Shown: positions 17,438 through 26,710 of the stretch, one piece after another
Layout: each line of letters begins with the position of its first letter
How positions within the stretch are numbered: position 1 is the stretch's first letter
Assembly: GCA_947644195.1 (NCBI GenBank)
Contig: CANRZB010000001.1
Span: forward strand, 120,801-184,800
DNA from: an uncultured Clostridium sp.
GTDB taxonomy: Bacteria > Bacillota > Clostridia > Lachnospirales > Lachnospiraceae
Direction of reading: 5' to 3'
DNA length: 64,000 nucleotides
Position numbers and translations under genes: made by a program
Notes under the pieces: generated by a model
The model's input: only the letters and a program-made list of their open reading frames with translations
Databases searched by the model: none
What the model was told of the DNA's origin: nothing

Positions 17438-18757
17438 CTAACCGATTTCAGCAGTCTCTCTTTCATTAATTTCCGGTATATTTAACAATATCTTTACAAC
17501 AAACTGGCCTTCCTCCACAGCAAATTCTGCTTCCCCATTGTAATAAGATACTATCTTTAACACACTAGAGATCCCGATACCGGTACTCGACTGTGGAATA
17601 CCACCCACCAATTTTACATCCGTTCCACAGGTATTTCTACATTGGAACACAATTTTTTTCTTTTTTCGAAGCAAGGTAATATGAATCTCCGGCTCTTCTT
17701 TTCCCGAAGCCAGGCATCCGTGAATGGCATTCTCAAAAACATTTGCAATCACGGCGACTAAATCAATATCCCGCACCGCAATTTTCCCTTTGATATCCAC
17801 ATCTGTTTTGACAGTAATTTCTTTTTCCCTCGCCCATCTCACATAGACAGACATAATGCTGTTAATTGTTTCGTTCCCACATATATTCTCCGTTGGCAGA
17901 CGTTCAATATCTTCCCGATATTGCTTCAAATAGGCGAACAATTTATCATGCTCCCGATTTCGAATATATTCTTCCATCAACAGACAGTGGTGACGGAGAT
18001 CATGACGAACCCTTGCCGTTTCCTCTTTTGCCTCCTGCATTAATTCCAACTGGCGTTGCAGCAAATGTTCATTCATTTCCAACAATTCCTTCTCCACCTG
18101 AAAACGCCGTTCCTTCCCTCGGTGCAGATAGAGCTGATATACCATATATTGAATGATCCCCGCCATAAAAAACAAGATGATCGTGCGCACAACATGGAAC
18201 ATCGAAAATGCATGGCGTCCCGGCCAAAATGCCACCAGCGATGCAATAAAAATTGACAGTACGACCGTAATCGTACTAAACCAATCCATTTCCTCCCACA
18301 GATAATCAATGCCTTCCAAAAAATTTTTCCGAACCTTTCGTGCAATCACATAGAGAATCACACCTTCCATCACAACCCGTATGATGATATCCGCCCACAT
18401 ATTCTTAGAAAAGAAAATCCGGGAAAAATCAACGCCACAAAAGACGGTTAGGGACAAGAGATAAAATCCTAACGTCAATTTATACAGGGATAAATAGATC
18501 GTATCCCCACTCATGAAAACACTAAATAATCCAACTACAGGGATCGCTACCATCCCTGAAAACCGAACATAATATTCAGGACTGTAGAGATACCACAAAC
18601 TAAATATTACAGCAGCGGCTGCTCCAAAAACGATATAACACCACAATGTTTTCTTCATAGACAGTCTTGGACGGTCTAACAGCAGAAACACAGCCATCAT
18701 CAATACTGCCCCCATACCATTTCGCAAAAGTGCAACCCAGAATGATCCACCTAACAT
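17438..18757 (-). CDS. GHKL-type sensor histidine kinase (AgrC/VirS-like)
   Basis: A 439-residue kinase. The first 205 residues contain about six membrane segments. A coiled-coil then leads to the H-box [10 protein letters not shown], the N-box [12 protein letters not shown] and a G-box [11 protein letters not shown] of the HATPase_c_5 type. Kinases of this architecture usually pair with LytTR regulators. None is adjacent; the nearest LytTR gene is 4.6 kb downstream. The ATG at 18757 follows GGGGG; the longer frame to 18787 lacks an RBS. Confidence 0.9.
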   Translation of the reverse strand: MLGGSFWVALLRNGMGAVLMMAVFLLLDRPRLSMKKTLWCYIVFGAAAAVIFSLWYLYSPEYYVRFSGMVAIPVVGLFSVFMSGDTIYLSLYKLTLGFYLLSLTVFCGVDFSRIFFSKNMWADIIIRVVMEGVILYVIARKVRKNFLEGIDYLWEEMDWFSTITVVLSIFIASLVAFWPGRHAFSMFHVVRTIILFFMAGIIQYMVYQLYLHRGKERRFQVEKELLEMNEHLLQRQLELMQEAKEETARVRHDLRHHCLLMEEYIRNREHDKLFAYLKQYREDIERLPTENICGNETINSIMSVYVRWAREKEITVKTDVDIKGKIAVRDIDLVAVIANVFENAIHGCLASGKEEPEIHITLLRKKKKIVFQCRNTCGTDVKLVGGIPQSSTGIGISSVLKIVSYYNGEAEFAVEEGQFVVKILLNIPEINERETAEIG

Positions 18758-18829
18758 CTTTCCCCCGATCTGAAACAGCAATACCATACTATGCTGGTAT
18801 GTTCTTTCTCTATTCTCATCATCCTATGT

Positions 18830-18871
18830 AAAATAATTCTATCTAATCCAGACACTAGATAGAATTATTTT
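18830..18871. repeat. Perfect 16-bp inverted repeat upstream of the sensor kinase
   Basis: AAAATAATTCTATCTA (18830-18845) and its exact complement (18856-18871) flank a 10-base spacer, 73 bases before the kinase start. It could be an operator, a remnant palindromic element or a weak bidirectional terminator. No T tract supports the last option strongly. Confidence 0.6.
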
Positions 18872-18976
18872 AGCGAACTGCACTGTCTTTGATAAGATTA
18901 TGGGAACAAATCGCACTTTTCAGGGTACCATTCGCACCATTTTCAGCTAATATTCGAGCAATTTCCTATACCGTTT

Positions 18977-19009
18977 AAAAAAGCAGCCACAAAAACATAT
19001 GTGGCTGCC
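18977..19009 (-). terminator. Terminator of hsp20
   Basis: On the minus strand GCAGCCACA pairs with TGTGGCTGC and is followed by TTTTTT, about 25 bases after the hsp20 stop. Confidence 0.85.
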
Positions 19010-19033
19010 CTGATCCCGGCATGTTTTGTGCCG

Positions 19034-19492
19034 TTATCCCTCAATCGCAATATAGCGTTTCTGCTCCTCCACCTGCTTCTCTTCCCTAGGAAGCTGGAAT
19101 GAAAGAATACCGTCTTCATATTTCGGATGAATATCATCTTCTGTCACATTTCTGCCCACGTAAAAGCGCCGGCTCATACTTCCCGCATAACGCTCTCTTC
19201 GGACATATTTGCCCTCTTTATTTTTTTCCTCCTGATCAAGTTCCTTTGCAGCGCTGACCGTCAGATAACCGTCATCCAGGCGCATCTTGATCTCGTCTTT
19301 TTTGAATCCCGGCAAATCTATTTCTACCGCATAGCCATGCTCCGTTTCTTTGACATCCGTCTTCATCAGGCTGTTTGCACTTTTGCCAAATAAGGTCTTA
19401 TCCATATCAGCAAATCCCGAAAAAGACGGAAAAGAAAAATCTCCCATCCAATGATCCAATAAATTCTCTCCAAAAATGCTAGGTGTTAACAT
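19034..19492 (-). CDS. Small heat-shock protein, Hsp20/alpha-crystallin family
   Basis: A 152-residue ATP-independent holdase chaperone. The alpha-crystallin domain runs from about residue 43 to 140 (YAVEIDLPGFKKDEIKMRLDD), with the family-typical GILSFQLPR near the end. The gene stands alone: its own promoter with CIRCE upstream, terminator downstream. It is therefore expected to respond to heat through HrcA. The 5' leader is about 120 bases long. Confidence 0.95.
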   Translation of the reverse strand: MLTPSIFGENLLDHWMGDFSFPSFSGFADMDKTLFGKSANSLMKTDVKETEHGYAVEIDLPGFKKDEIKMRLDDGYLTVSAAKELDQEEKNKEGKYVRRERYAGSMSRRFYVGRNVTEDDIHPKYEDGILSFQLPREEKQVEEQKRYIAIEG

Positions 19493-19619
19493 AAGCCATA
19501 TCCCCTTTCTGTGAATAAAATGTTCAGCACGATCGGAGAAGTCCGAGGTGTTGTCTTCCCATGACCGAAATCAGAACCCAATACCTGTCAATGGATTCCT
19601 TTTTCCTGGTTACAAGGAT

Positions 19620-19661
19620 AGTATAGCACTATTGTTAGCACTCGTCAACATCGAGTGCTAA
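19620..19661 (-). promoter_or_regulatory. CIRCE (HrcA operator) overlapping the hsp20 promoter
   Basis: TTAGCACTC (19635-19643), nine bases, GAGTGCTAA (19653-19661) is a perfect CIRCE element. On the minus strand the -35 TTGACG (19643-19648) lies inside it, followed by a 17-base spacer and the -10 TATACT (19620-19625). HrcA bound here would cover the -35 box. Confidence 0.95.
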
Positions 19662-19765
19662 CAAATCTTGTGAAACTTCTGTGAACACACTCTCTCCGAT
19701 ATCCTGATCATAAGTATCCCCAAAAGATTCCAATTCATGCAACATCCTATTGGCAAATGACTCAT

Positions 19766-21661
19766 TTAGCTTTTTAATTCATTAGATTGCTGTATTAAGA
19801 ATTCCAGAAAAGCATCGCCCGGAAGCGGTTTCGAAAAATAATACCCCTGGATATATTCAATTCCCAGTGCAGTAATTGCCTCCATCTGCTCTCTGGTTTC
19901 CACCCCTTCCGACACAATTTCCAATTCCATATCATGAATCATATGCATCGCAGCTTCCATCACAAACTTCGCTTTCTGGTTCGCAAAATAAGCCTGGCTC
20001 ATATCGCGGTCAAACTTCACGATAGACACCGGCATGTCCACAATATAATTCAGATTACTCTCCCCATTCCCGAAATCATCCAGAGAAAAGGTAACGCCAT
20101 ACTCGATTAACCGCCTCATATTTTCTAACAGGTTCGTTCTGGCCTGAATGGAAGCAGATTCCGTTATTTCCAGATTAATATGGGCAGGATCCAGTTGATA
20201 CCGCTCCATAATCTCAATATAACTCTCTGCCAGATTCAGATTCTCACACTGCCTGACAGACAAATTTACCTCAATATAATGAATCCCATACCGTTCCCTC
20301 AGTTGGTTCTCCTGAAGAAATGCGCAGACCTGATCAAACACAATCTCACCAATCTGAACAATACAACCCGATTGTTCAGCTATCGGAATAAACTGTCCTG
20401 GCGGTATGATCCTCCCCTCCTGATCCCGGATACGCACCAAAGCCTCCGCGGAAACAAACTGTCCCGTTCGGGTGGAATATATCGGTTGATAAAATACTTC
20501 AATCCGCCCCTCCTCTATGGCAGAGCGCAGCAAAATCTCTGTTTCATTCCTCTGTTTATACTGCTTGAGTTTTGCCTGATCCACAATGACACAGTTCTTC
20601 TCCGCATTTTCTCTTCTGTCTGCGCGGAAATGATGCAGAGCCTGAAAGAGCTCGTCCACATTCCTAAGCAGCAGGGAATCCGGCAACAGGACATAACACA
20701 CTGCATTACTCCGACCTGTCGTCTGTTCTATATGGGCTTTGACATCCTGATAGACTTCCTGCATACGGAGTTCATCTGAAGTTAGAAGTACCAACTCCCG
20801 CTCTAAAGTTTTAAAGATCTTGACATCCCGGATTTTCTCCACGTAACGAACCACATGCCATAACGCCGTATCCCTCTGCATGGAATGTTCTTCCGTTCCA
20901 GTGGCAGAATCATTCCAGGTCAATAGAATGGCTGAAAACGCCTCCCGCTGCTCGTAAAACTGTTTTGTATACTCCCCTAACGCATGTGCATTATATGCGC
21001 CCGTTTCCCGGTCCAGATTTGCCTCTGGATTTTCCAGTTCAAAAAACAGAATGACCATACCTACGACGGACGCAAAACCAACCAGAAGCAAATTAGCATT
21101 TAAGAACTGCGTCACTGCTGCAATGATCCAGATTGTCATCCAGATAATAATGGCCCTTCTCCGGTTCGGATTCATCCGGCTTCCCTTCAAACCAACCTTA
21201 TACAGAGTAACCAGAACAAAGAGCAAAGCAAATAGGTAAGTCGTAGTACAACTCGGTCCATATGTATATACCACGTTCCCTTCCAGATAATAATGAATCG
21301 GCAGAGAATAGATCAACACGGTTCCCAACAGGACGATAACCGTATAAACTCGGTTTTTCCTGGTACGTTCTGCCCGCGATTCAATAAAATCGGTACTGGC
21401 ATAGACTAACCCGAAATAACCAACCCAGATCAGAGAAACAATATAGGTTTTGCAGATGAAAGCTAATAGTAGTCCCGGAATTGTCTGCTGGGAATGAATC
21501 GCCACAACAGAGGCAATATCCATTGTAATACAGAATGAATTGACTGCCATGGTAAGCAGAAACAGCTTTACCGATTCCAGTCCTAACAATTTCTTTCTCA
21601 AAGAAAAATACCATATTAACATTAATATCACAACACCGCAGCATTGTACCTGAATATTCAT
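19766..21661 (-). CDS. Membrane-bound EAL-domain protein (cyclic-di-GMP phosphodiesterase)
   Basis: A 631-residue protein: about seven membrane segments (residues 1-215), a degenerate GGDEF-like linker (about 220-375) with no GG[DE]EF motif, and an EAL domain (about 380-620). Conserved catalytic elements are present: EALVR, the NLEITE metal ligand, DDFGNG (usual DDFGTG with Thr to Asn), VKFD lysine and EGVET. It is probably active in hydrolysing c-di-GMP to pGpG. The ATG at 21661 follows GAGGGAG. A second EAL gene with similar layout lies immediately upstream. Confidence 0.92.
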   Translation of the reverse strand: MNIQVQCCGVVILMLIWYFSLRKKLLGLESVKLFLLTMAVNSFCITMDIASVVAIHSQQTIPGLLLAFICKTYIVSLIWVGYFGLVYASTDFIESRAERTRKNRVYTVIVLLGTVLIYSLPIHYYLEGNVVYTYGPSCTTTYLFALLFVLVTLYKVGLKGSRMNPNRRRAIIIWMTIWIIAAVTQFLNANLLLVGFASVVGMVILFFELENPEANLDRETGAYNAHALGEYTKQFYEQREAFSAILLTWNDSATGTEEHSMQRDTALWHVVRYVEKIRDVKIFKTLERELVLLTSDELRMQEVYQDVKAHIEQTTGRSNAVCYVLLPDSLLLRNVDELFQALHHFRADRRENAEKNCVIVDQAKLKQYKQRNETEILLRSAIEEGRIEVFYQPIYSTRTGQFVSAEALVRIRDQEGRIIPPGQFIPIAEQSGCIVQIGEIVFDQVCAFLQENQLRERYGIHYIEVNLSVRQCENLNLAESYIEIMERYQLDPAHINLEITESASIQARTNLLENMRRLIEYGVTFSLDDFGNGESNLNYIVDMPVSIVKFDRDMSQAYFANQKAKFVMEAAMHMIHDMELEIVSEGVETREQMEAITALGIEYIQGYYFSKPLPGDAFLEFLIQQSNELKS

Positions 21662-21734
21662 CACGTTCTCCCTCTGATGTAGTATCGTATCTCCCTGCCC
21701 TGTTTTTTATCTCACAAATTCAGCTGTAGCAACA

Positions 21735-21785
21735 GCTAGTGTGCTGACATGTTTCTATCTGATATAAATGAGTCAGCACACTAGT
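21735..21785. repeat. Palindromic element B (51 bp, two fused ACTAGTGT termini)
   Basis: The 51 bases read as two ends of the ACTAGTGT family facing each other: CTAGTGTGCTGAC at 21736-21748 and its complement at the right end. There is no interior, so it looks like a deletion derivative. The right end runs into the upstream EAL gene, and the TAG stop codon of that gene (21783-21781) lies inside the repeat. Confidence 0.7.
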
Positions 21786-23709
21786 CCATTGTCTCCCGGA
21801 TAAAATCAATAAATTCCTGTTTGGGAATCGGCTTAGAATAATAGTATCCCTGTATGTATTCACACTGTAGTTCTGAAAACTGATGTACCAGCTTTTCTGT
21901 CTCAATTCCCTCCACCACAATCTTTAGGTTCATATCCTTAATCATTTTAATGGTATTCTGCAGAACAATCAGTAAGCGGGGATTCTCCTCCACATCTGTA
22001 AAACTCTTATCCAGCTTCACAATATGAAGCGGTAACGAGGCGATCCTCCACATATTGGAATAGCCTGTCCCAAAATCATCCAGGGAAAAGCGAATCCCTG
22101 CCTCGGTCAGTTGACTCAAATTGTCTACCATCGCTTTCTGCGAATAGGAAACCGCTGTTTCCGTAATTTCCAAATTAATCTGATCCGGTCTTACATGATA
22201 TCGGCCAAGCATTTCTAAAACCTGAGAAGCCAAATCATTTTGCATGCACTGTGCTACCGAAAGGTTAATCTCAATATAGTCTAAATGCAGCGATTGATAT
22301 TCCTGACTGGCGATGAACCGACAAACCTCCTCTAAAACAAAGGCACCAATTTTGTGGATCGTTCCATTTTTTTCTGCTGCGGGAATAAAAATCTCCGGCG
22401 AGATAAAACCATACTGGTCATCCTGCAAACGCAAAAGCGCTTCCGCCGAATGAAAACGCTTCTCCTCTACGGAATAAATCGGCTGATAGTAGACGGAAAA
22501 TTTATGCTCTGTCAGCGCCCGTTCCAGGATCCCGTCCATATCCTTCCTGATATCATAATATTGTTTGCTAAATATTTCCGAAGCATAGAGTATCTTTCCA
22601 TTATATTTCGACGTATTCAGATCATTTCCAAAGGCAAGCAGTGCATCCACATCGGAAATATCCTGGGGGCATTTGGCGATACAGACGCAAGTCGTCAGTG
22701 CCAGCTCCATCTTGTTCCAATGGAAATCCTTTTTCATAAAGGAATTAATGACCTCTGCGGTTTTCTCCGTCTTATCAAAATGCCGATCATCTACAACAAA
22801 ACGAAATTTACCCACACCCAGGTAATACAGTTCTGCCTCAATCTTCTGCTTCCTGTTGATTGCCACCATCTTATCCGCAATGGCATGAAGCATCTGATTC
22901 ATTCCCTCGTAACCTAACATGGAACGGATACTTTGATAATTGGTCACATTTACTAAGATAATATGAATGGGTTTTTGATTCGTAAAAATTCGTTTCATAT
23001 CGCGGGCATAGGCACTTAACTTTCCCAGTCCGGTCTCAATATCAATCGTTTCCTCCGGCCTCAAAATCATCATGGAAATAAACAGCAGGCCGCATGCACT
23101 GGCAAACATCTCTACCAACAGCTTTGGGAAGAAGAATTGTATGACTACGGAGGTAATCATGAGAGGAAACACAAACATCATAGCAAAATATCGTCTCTTG
23201 CTGAACAATGTCCGGTAACGGTATAATAATACCATGCCAAAGATAATATAGAACGCTACTGTCAGATATAACAGACCAAACATAGCTCCCCGGACATAGG
23301 TATCTGTTTCATCCAGATAGAATACGATATGCCAGAATGAATTGCAGACTAATGCCAGCACAACAGCAAGCAGCGGCATCCAGAACAGAACTCTCTGCAG
23401 CCGGTTTTTAGTAATCTTATATCCGGTATCCGTCTGCTCCATCAGGTATACAGCATATAACGGAGAGAGAACACTATGAAAGAATAAATATAGGGTATGA
23501 AAAATGTATTTTGCAGTGACATGGCCAGCCCCCATGTTATCCAGAGTAACTGCACCAATATCAGTAATCACAGAAAAAATGGAGATAAGCAGCATCGCCA
23601 GAAAACAGCGGTTCAGTTTCCCCTTCGTCATCCCGCGGAATATCGCAGAAACCAACAATATCATAAAAATGATACCTGCACAATAATCAAAATAGATAAT
23701 TTTATCCAA
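21781..23709 (-). CDS. Membrane-bound EAL-domain protein (cyclic-di-GMP phosphodiesterase)
   Basis: A 642-residue protein with about seven membrane segments (first 220 residues), a degenerate GGDEF-like domain (about 240-385) and a canonical EAL domain (EALLR, NLEITE, DDFGTGYSN, VKLD, EGIET). All catalytic residues I can check are present. The open frame extends upstream to 23820, but that part holds a consensus promoter. I chose the TTG at 23709, which has AGGAGG 7 bases upstream. The stop codon is supplied by palindromic element B, so the last residues may differ from relatives. Confidence 0.9.
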   Translation of the reverse strand: MDKIIYFDYCAGIIFMILLVSAIFRGMTKGKLNRCFLAMLLISIFSVITDIGAVTLDNMGAGHVTAKYIFHTLYLFFHSVLSPLYAVYLMEQTDTGYKITKNRLQRVLFWMPLLAVVLALVCNSFWHIVFYLDETDTYVRGAMFGLLYLTVAFYIIFGMVLLYRYRTLFSKRRYFAMMFVFPLMITSVVIQFFFPKLLVEMFASACGLLFISMMILRPEETIDIETGLGKLSAYARDMKRIFTNQKPIHIILVNVTNYQSIRSMLGYEGMNQMLHAIADKMVAINRKQKIEAELYYLGVGKFRFVVDDRHFDKTEKTAEVINSFMKKDFHWNKMELALTTCVCIAKCPQDISDVDALLAFGNDLNTSKYNGKILYASEIFSKQYYDIRKDMDGILERALTEHKFSVYYQPIYSVEEKRFHSAEALLRLQDDQYGFISPEIFIPAAEKNGTIHKIGAFVLEEVCRFIASQEYQSLHLDYIEINLSVAQCMQNDLASQVLEMLGRYHVRPDQINLEITETAVSYSQKAMVDNLSQLTEAGIRFSLDDFGTGYSNMWRIASLPLHIVKLDKSFTDVEENPRLLIVLQNTIKMIKDMNLKIVVEGIETEKLVHQFSELQCEYIQGYYYSKPIPKQEFIDFIRETMD

Positions 23710-23791
23710 CCCAACACCTCCTGCCAAATGGATTAATCCATCCTTAAGTGTGGTATCCTGTTTCAAAAAACAGCTTGTCCTTCTATCTATT

Positions 23792-23820
23792 ATTATACGA
23801 TAGCCCGATAGAAGCGTCAA
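23792..23820 (-). promoter_or_regulatory. Promoter of the upstream EAL gene
   Basis: On the minus strand TTGACG, a 17-base spacer, TATAAT. Transcription would begin near 23785, giving a leader of about 75 bases before the TTG start at 23709. Confidence 0.8.
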
Positions 23821-23860
23821 TCTATTTGAATATTTTTAGGCAGATTCGTTTATTTTTATC

Positions 23861-24613
23861 TTACTTCCGATTCGAAAAATAAACCCCGATTTGAAAATAG
23901 GAGACATTTTTTATTTTGATATTTCCCATCTCGATCCGGCCGTGATATTTTTTCACAATCTTTTTCACGTAGGGAAGCCCTAATCCCCGATTCGGACCTT
24001 TGGTTGAATAACCTTTCTGAAAAAAACGACAGTATTCCGCGTATGGAATGAACTCATGTTGATTAGAAACTGAAATCATCGTTTCTTGTCCGACTTTCCT
24101 AATCTGCAGCAAAACCTGTCTTTTTTCCAACAGACGGTCCGATTCCTCTATTGTGTTATCTATTAAATTATAAAGAATCTCAATTAAAAAAACATCCGGT
24201 ATGTTTAAATCCTGTATTCCGCATTGAAATACAGTCTTTACCGGAATTCCTCTTTTTTCTGCCTCACAGATTTTATTATGAATATGTGCGATCACCAAAG
24301 GACGTTCTAAAATCAGAAGATCAACAGGCTGTAAATACTCTCCCAGACAATCCAACTCCTTTTTCTGCTGATTGACTAGAGTATCATAATCGGTATACAG
24401 GAAAAACATTCCATAGATGGCATCCAGCTGATTCGCAAATTTATGCTGGCGTTCCCGTATTTCCAAAATAAGCTGATCGTACTGTCTCAAGTAAGTTTGG
24501 TACTTTTGCAGTTCTATGCGATACCTGCCCCATACAAACAGTGCCGAGATCATTCCTCCCATCATAAACACTGCGAAACTAATCAACAATAAAATATCTG
24601 TTTTCCATTCCAA
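23861..24613 (-). CDS. Short GHKL histidine kinase with one membrane segment
   Basis: A 250-residue kinase with a single N-terminal membrane segment (residues about 8-30), a coiled-coil, H-box ERQHKFANQLDA, N-box EILYNLIDNTIEE and G-box RGLGLPYVKKIVKK. It resembles the catalytic part of AgrC/DcuS-like GHKL kinases and lacks their polytopic sensor. It probably starts at the TTG at 24613 (GAGG 10 bases upstream). An XRE gene precedes it by 28 bases and should be co-transcribed. No response regulator is adjacent. Confidence 0.88.
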   Translation of the reverse strand: MEWKTDILLLISFAVFMMGGMISALFVWGRYRIELQKYQTYLRQYDQLILEIRERQHKFANQLDAIYGMFFLYTDYDTLVNQQKKELDCLGEYLQPVDLLILERPLVIAHIHNKICEAEKRGIPVKTVFQCGIQDLNIPDVFLIEILYNLIDNTIEESDRLLEKRQVLLQIRKVGQETMISVSNQHEFIPYAEYCRFFQKGYSTKGPNRGLGLPYVKKIVKKYHGRIEMGNIKIKNVSYFQIGVYFSNRK

Positions 24614-24641
24614 AATTTAGATTCCTCTTTAAAAGCAGTCG

Positions 24642-24971
24642 TTATTTCATCTGGTCGTCTGTCAAAACCTTGACCAGTTCAAAGATACGCTTTTTTATCC
24701 GATCGTCCGACTTTCGGTACAATTCAATTAATAACAGTTCATCATCCGAAAACTCTATTGCTTCCACTCCGAAAAAGTAATTTAAGGAGATATCAAATTC
24801 CTGCGCAATCCCAGCTAATATTTCATTCGGCACGGTACTTTTTCCATTCTCATACCGACTCAACGTCTGCTGTGCCATATGTAACCGATTCGCAAATTGT
24901 GTCTGTGTTAAATTACATACCTCTCTGACACTCCTTATCTTCTCTCCAATTTCTGTATCATCCAACGCCAT
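24642..24971 (-). CDS. XRE-family regulator coupled to GHKL kinase gene
   Basis: A 109-residue protein with a helix-turn-helix (TQTQFANRLHMAQQTLSRYENG) and a tail ending KKRIFELVKVLTDD. It is a full-length paralogue of the XRE protein at 12819-13172. An AAGG site lies 7 bases before the ATG, and a TATAAT box (25002-25007) about 30 bases upstream, the same layout as the paralogue. This suggests a duplicated regulatory cassette attached to a kinase here and to a LytTR regulator there. Confidence 0.88.
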   Translation of the reverse strand: MALDDTEIGEKIRSVREVCNLTQTQFANRLHMAQQTLSRYENGKSTVPNEILAGIAQEFDISLNYFFGVEAIEFSDDELLLIELYRKSDDRIKKRIFELVKVLTDDQMK

Positions 24972-25150
24972 GGCAACACCTTCTTTTTATATTTATTATA
25001 TATTATAGCGGTGTACAAACCACAACATCACTCTACATATGTATTCGTTTACGCTCTATGTGAGTATCTATGCATATTTTGTATGATACAATAAAAAAAG
25101 AGAGCCCCCCACCTCACTAGCAGTCCACCAAACCAGCTTCACCAACACGA
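24972..25150. other. Intergenic region between the XRE gene and the thiN terminator
   Basis: It holds the TATAAT box of the XRE gene (25002-25007). Beyond that I see no ORF with an RBS, no tRNA and no riboswitch-like structure. Confidence 0.5.
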
Positions 25151-25189
25151 AAAAACCTGGTATACAAGACTATCGTCTTGTATACCAGG
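25151..25189 (-). terminator. Terminator of the fmt-thiN operon
   Basis: CCTGGTATACAAGAC and its exact complement form a 15-bp stem with a 4-base loop. On the minus strand it is followed by TTTTTT. It lies about 85 bases after the thiN stop. Confidence 0.9.
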
Positions 25190-25272
25190 CAGCTATCCAT
25201 ACACGCCTAATCCAAACAACACCATATTACCACAGCCCCATGGATCAGTAGACACTTTCCAAACGCACTGAA

Positions 25273-25947
25273 CTAATCCCTGGACTCAATCAAAATCAAA
25301 ATTCCCTCTCGGAAAGAAACTTGTGCAGAATCTACCCCTTCCGCCATCTCATTGCTGACCCCCAGACTGTTTCCAATCGTCAACGTATGCTCCTGCAGGG
25401 GATACACAAATCCCTGCAAGGTGACTGGATAGACGGTTTCTGTCAGAGGAATCAGGGAAAGATACGTTCCAAATAAATCCTCCCGATGCAATTCGACGGT
25501 ACGGTCCACCAGACGGACCCGGTTATTTCGGTCTACGATCCATGCTGGAATTTTTGCCGCCAAGGGCTTCATCAGTACATGAATATTCGCCAACAGATGA
25601 TCCAGCCTTCCTCCGGTTGCCCCCAAAATGGTAATTTCCTCAGGCCGTTTTGTTACGAGCCACTCAATCACCATCTCTGTATCGGTTGCATCTTTCGCCG
25701 TCGGATACTGGACAAACTGTACCTCCTCCGACCCTGTTACCTGCCGCTCCTGATAGCTTTTCAGAATCTCCCCGGATACACTGTCAAAATCCCCCATAAT
25801 ATAATGGACTGGCAGCTTTAGGGCATCTGCCGCATCCAGCCCGGAATCCGCACACACTATCGTATCAAAATGGCGGTCTGCGAGATAGTCTGCCGTGAAT
25901 TTCAGATCCATCTGACCGCCACAAAATAATAAAGTTTTGCCGAACAT
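25273..25947 (-). CDS. thiN: Thiamine pyrophosphokinase
   Basis: A 224-residue enzyme converting thiamine and ATP to thiamine pyrophosphate. Seen: VCADSGLDAA and IMGDFDS in the N-terminal catalytic domain, TDTEMVIEW, GATGGRLDHLLAN and a C-terminal beta domain with NSLGVSNEM. Family length and motifs fit well. It is the last gene of the housekeeping operon. No TPP riboswitch is seen upstream, consistent with a salvage enzyme placed in a translation operon. Confidence 0.93.
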   Translation of the reverse strand: MFGKTLLFCGGQMDLKFTADYLADRHFDTIVCADSGLDAADALKLPVHYIMGDFDSVSGEILKSYQERQVTGSEEVQFVQYPTAKDATDTEMVIEWLVTKRPEEITILGATGGRLDHLLANIHVLMKPLAAKIPAWIVDRNNRVRLVDRTVELHREDLFGTYLSLIPLTETVYPVTLQGFVYPLQEHTLTIGNSLGVSNEMAEGVDSAQVSFREGILILIESRD

Positions 25948-25960
25948 AATCGCCTCATTT

Positions 25961-26710
25961 TCAGTTTCTGTTTTTGTTGCGTTTTAACGCCTCTCTCTGT
26001 AAATCATAGATCATTTTAATCAAACGGCGGTCTGCCCTTTGAAATACGCAGCCATAGTAATACTTGAAACGCAGGTTACTAGCGCGCAGATACAATTCAT
26101 CCTTGCGGATGATCGTAGCCTTGATCTCCAACAGACCATACTCTGATGGAAGATCCAGAAAAATACCATCCTCCGTATCAAATTCAAAATCAGAGAAAAT
26201 TCCAATGCCTGTTTCACTGACATCCTTAATCATTGCTTTGACATAGTGCGGCACCACGGATTCAGGATCCAACTCCCTCTCCTCCGCCTCAGTACCACCT
26301 TCTCCTATCAGTTCCTCATAAATCGGAGAATCAAAATATTTCCGGGAAGATCCTGAAGACATATAGTACCCAACCTCTACATGCTCATTGACAGAAACCC
26401 GGTAAGCATTGCGACGGTTAAATGACCGTCCCGGATTTGAAATCTCAAAATAATGAACCGGCGTCTCCTCTATTTTTGCCAGACCACCTTTTACATCCGG
26501 CCATTCCCAAATATGGTCCTCGTCACGGTATACTAACCGAATATCATCTTCCTGGCGGAATTGAAACGCCCTCCCATTGGCAGCAATCAGTGTAACACAA
26601 ACTCTCTGCTTCGAGGTTTCCTCCACCTTGCTGACTAAGCGATACCGATACCCTTCCCGGTCAATATATATTTCCAATGTTTTTCCCAATGGAAGTTTTT
26701 CAAGAATCAT
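25961..26710 (-). CDS. YcgR-like PilZ-domain cyclic-di-GMP receptor
   Basis: A 249-residue cytoplasmic protein. The N-terminal half is a YcgR-type beta domain (GKTLEIYIDREG...). The PilZ domain begins at the FNRRNAYR motif (the RxxxR c-di-GMP ligand) and includes IKDVSETGIGIF, the (D/N)xSxxG ligand. Both binding motifs are intact. In flagellated Firmicutes such proteins slow the motor or adjust biosynthesis when c-di-GMP is high. The start overlaps the end of rpe by 11 bases. Confidence 0.9.
   Translation of the reverse strand: MILEKLPLGKTLEIYIDREGYRYRLVSKVEETSKQRVCVTLIAANGRAFQFRQEDDIRLVYRDEDHIWEWPDVKGGLAKIEETPVHYFEISNPGRSFNRRNAYRVSVNEHVEVGYYMSSGSSRKYFDSPIYEELIGEGGTEAEERELDPESVVPHYVKAMIKDVSETGIGIFSDFEFDTEDGIFLDLPSEYGLLEIKATIIRKDELYLRASNLRFKYYYGCVFQRADRRLIKMIYDLQREALKRNKNRN

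Noticed and set aside
23710..23820. Longer N-terminus for the second EAL protein
   Set aside because: The stretch holds a TTGACG-N17-TATAAT promoter, and the TTG at 23709 has a strong RBS.
25078..25140. Possible leader peptide or riboswitch before the XRE/GHKL genes
   Set aside because: Only A-rich and C-rich stretches without structure or RBS were seen; the nearby strong hairpin belongs to the thiN terminator.
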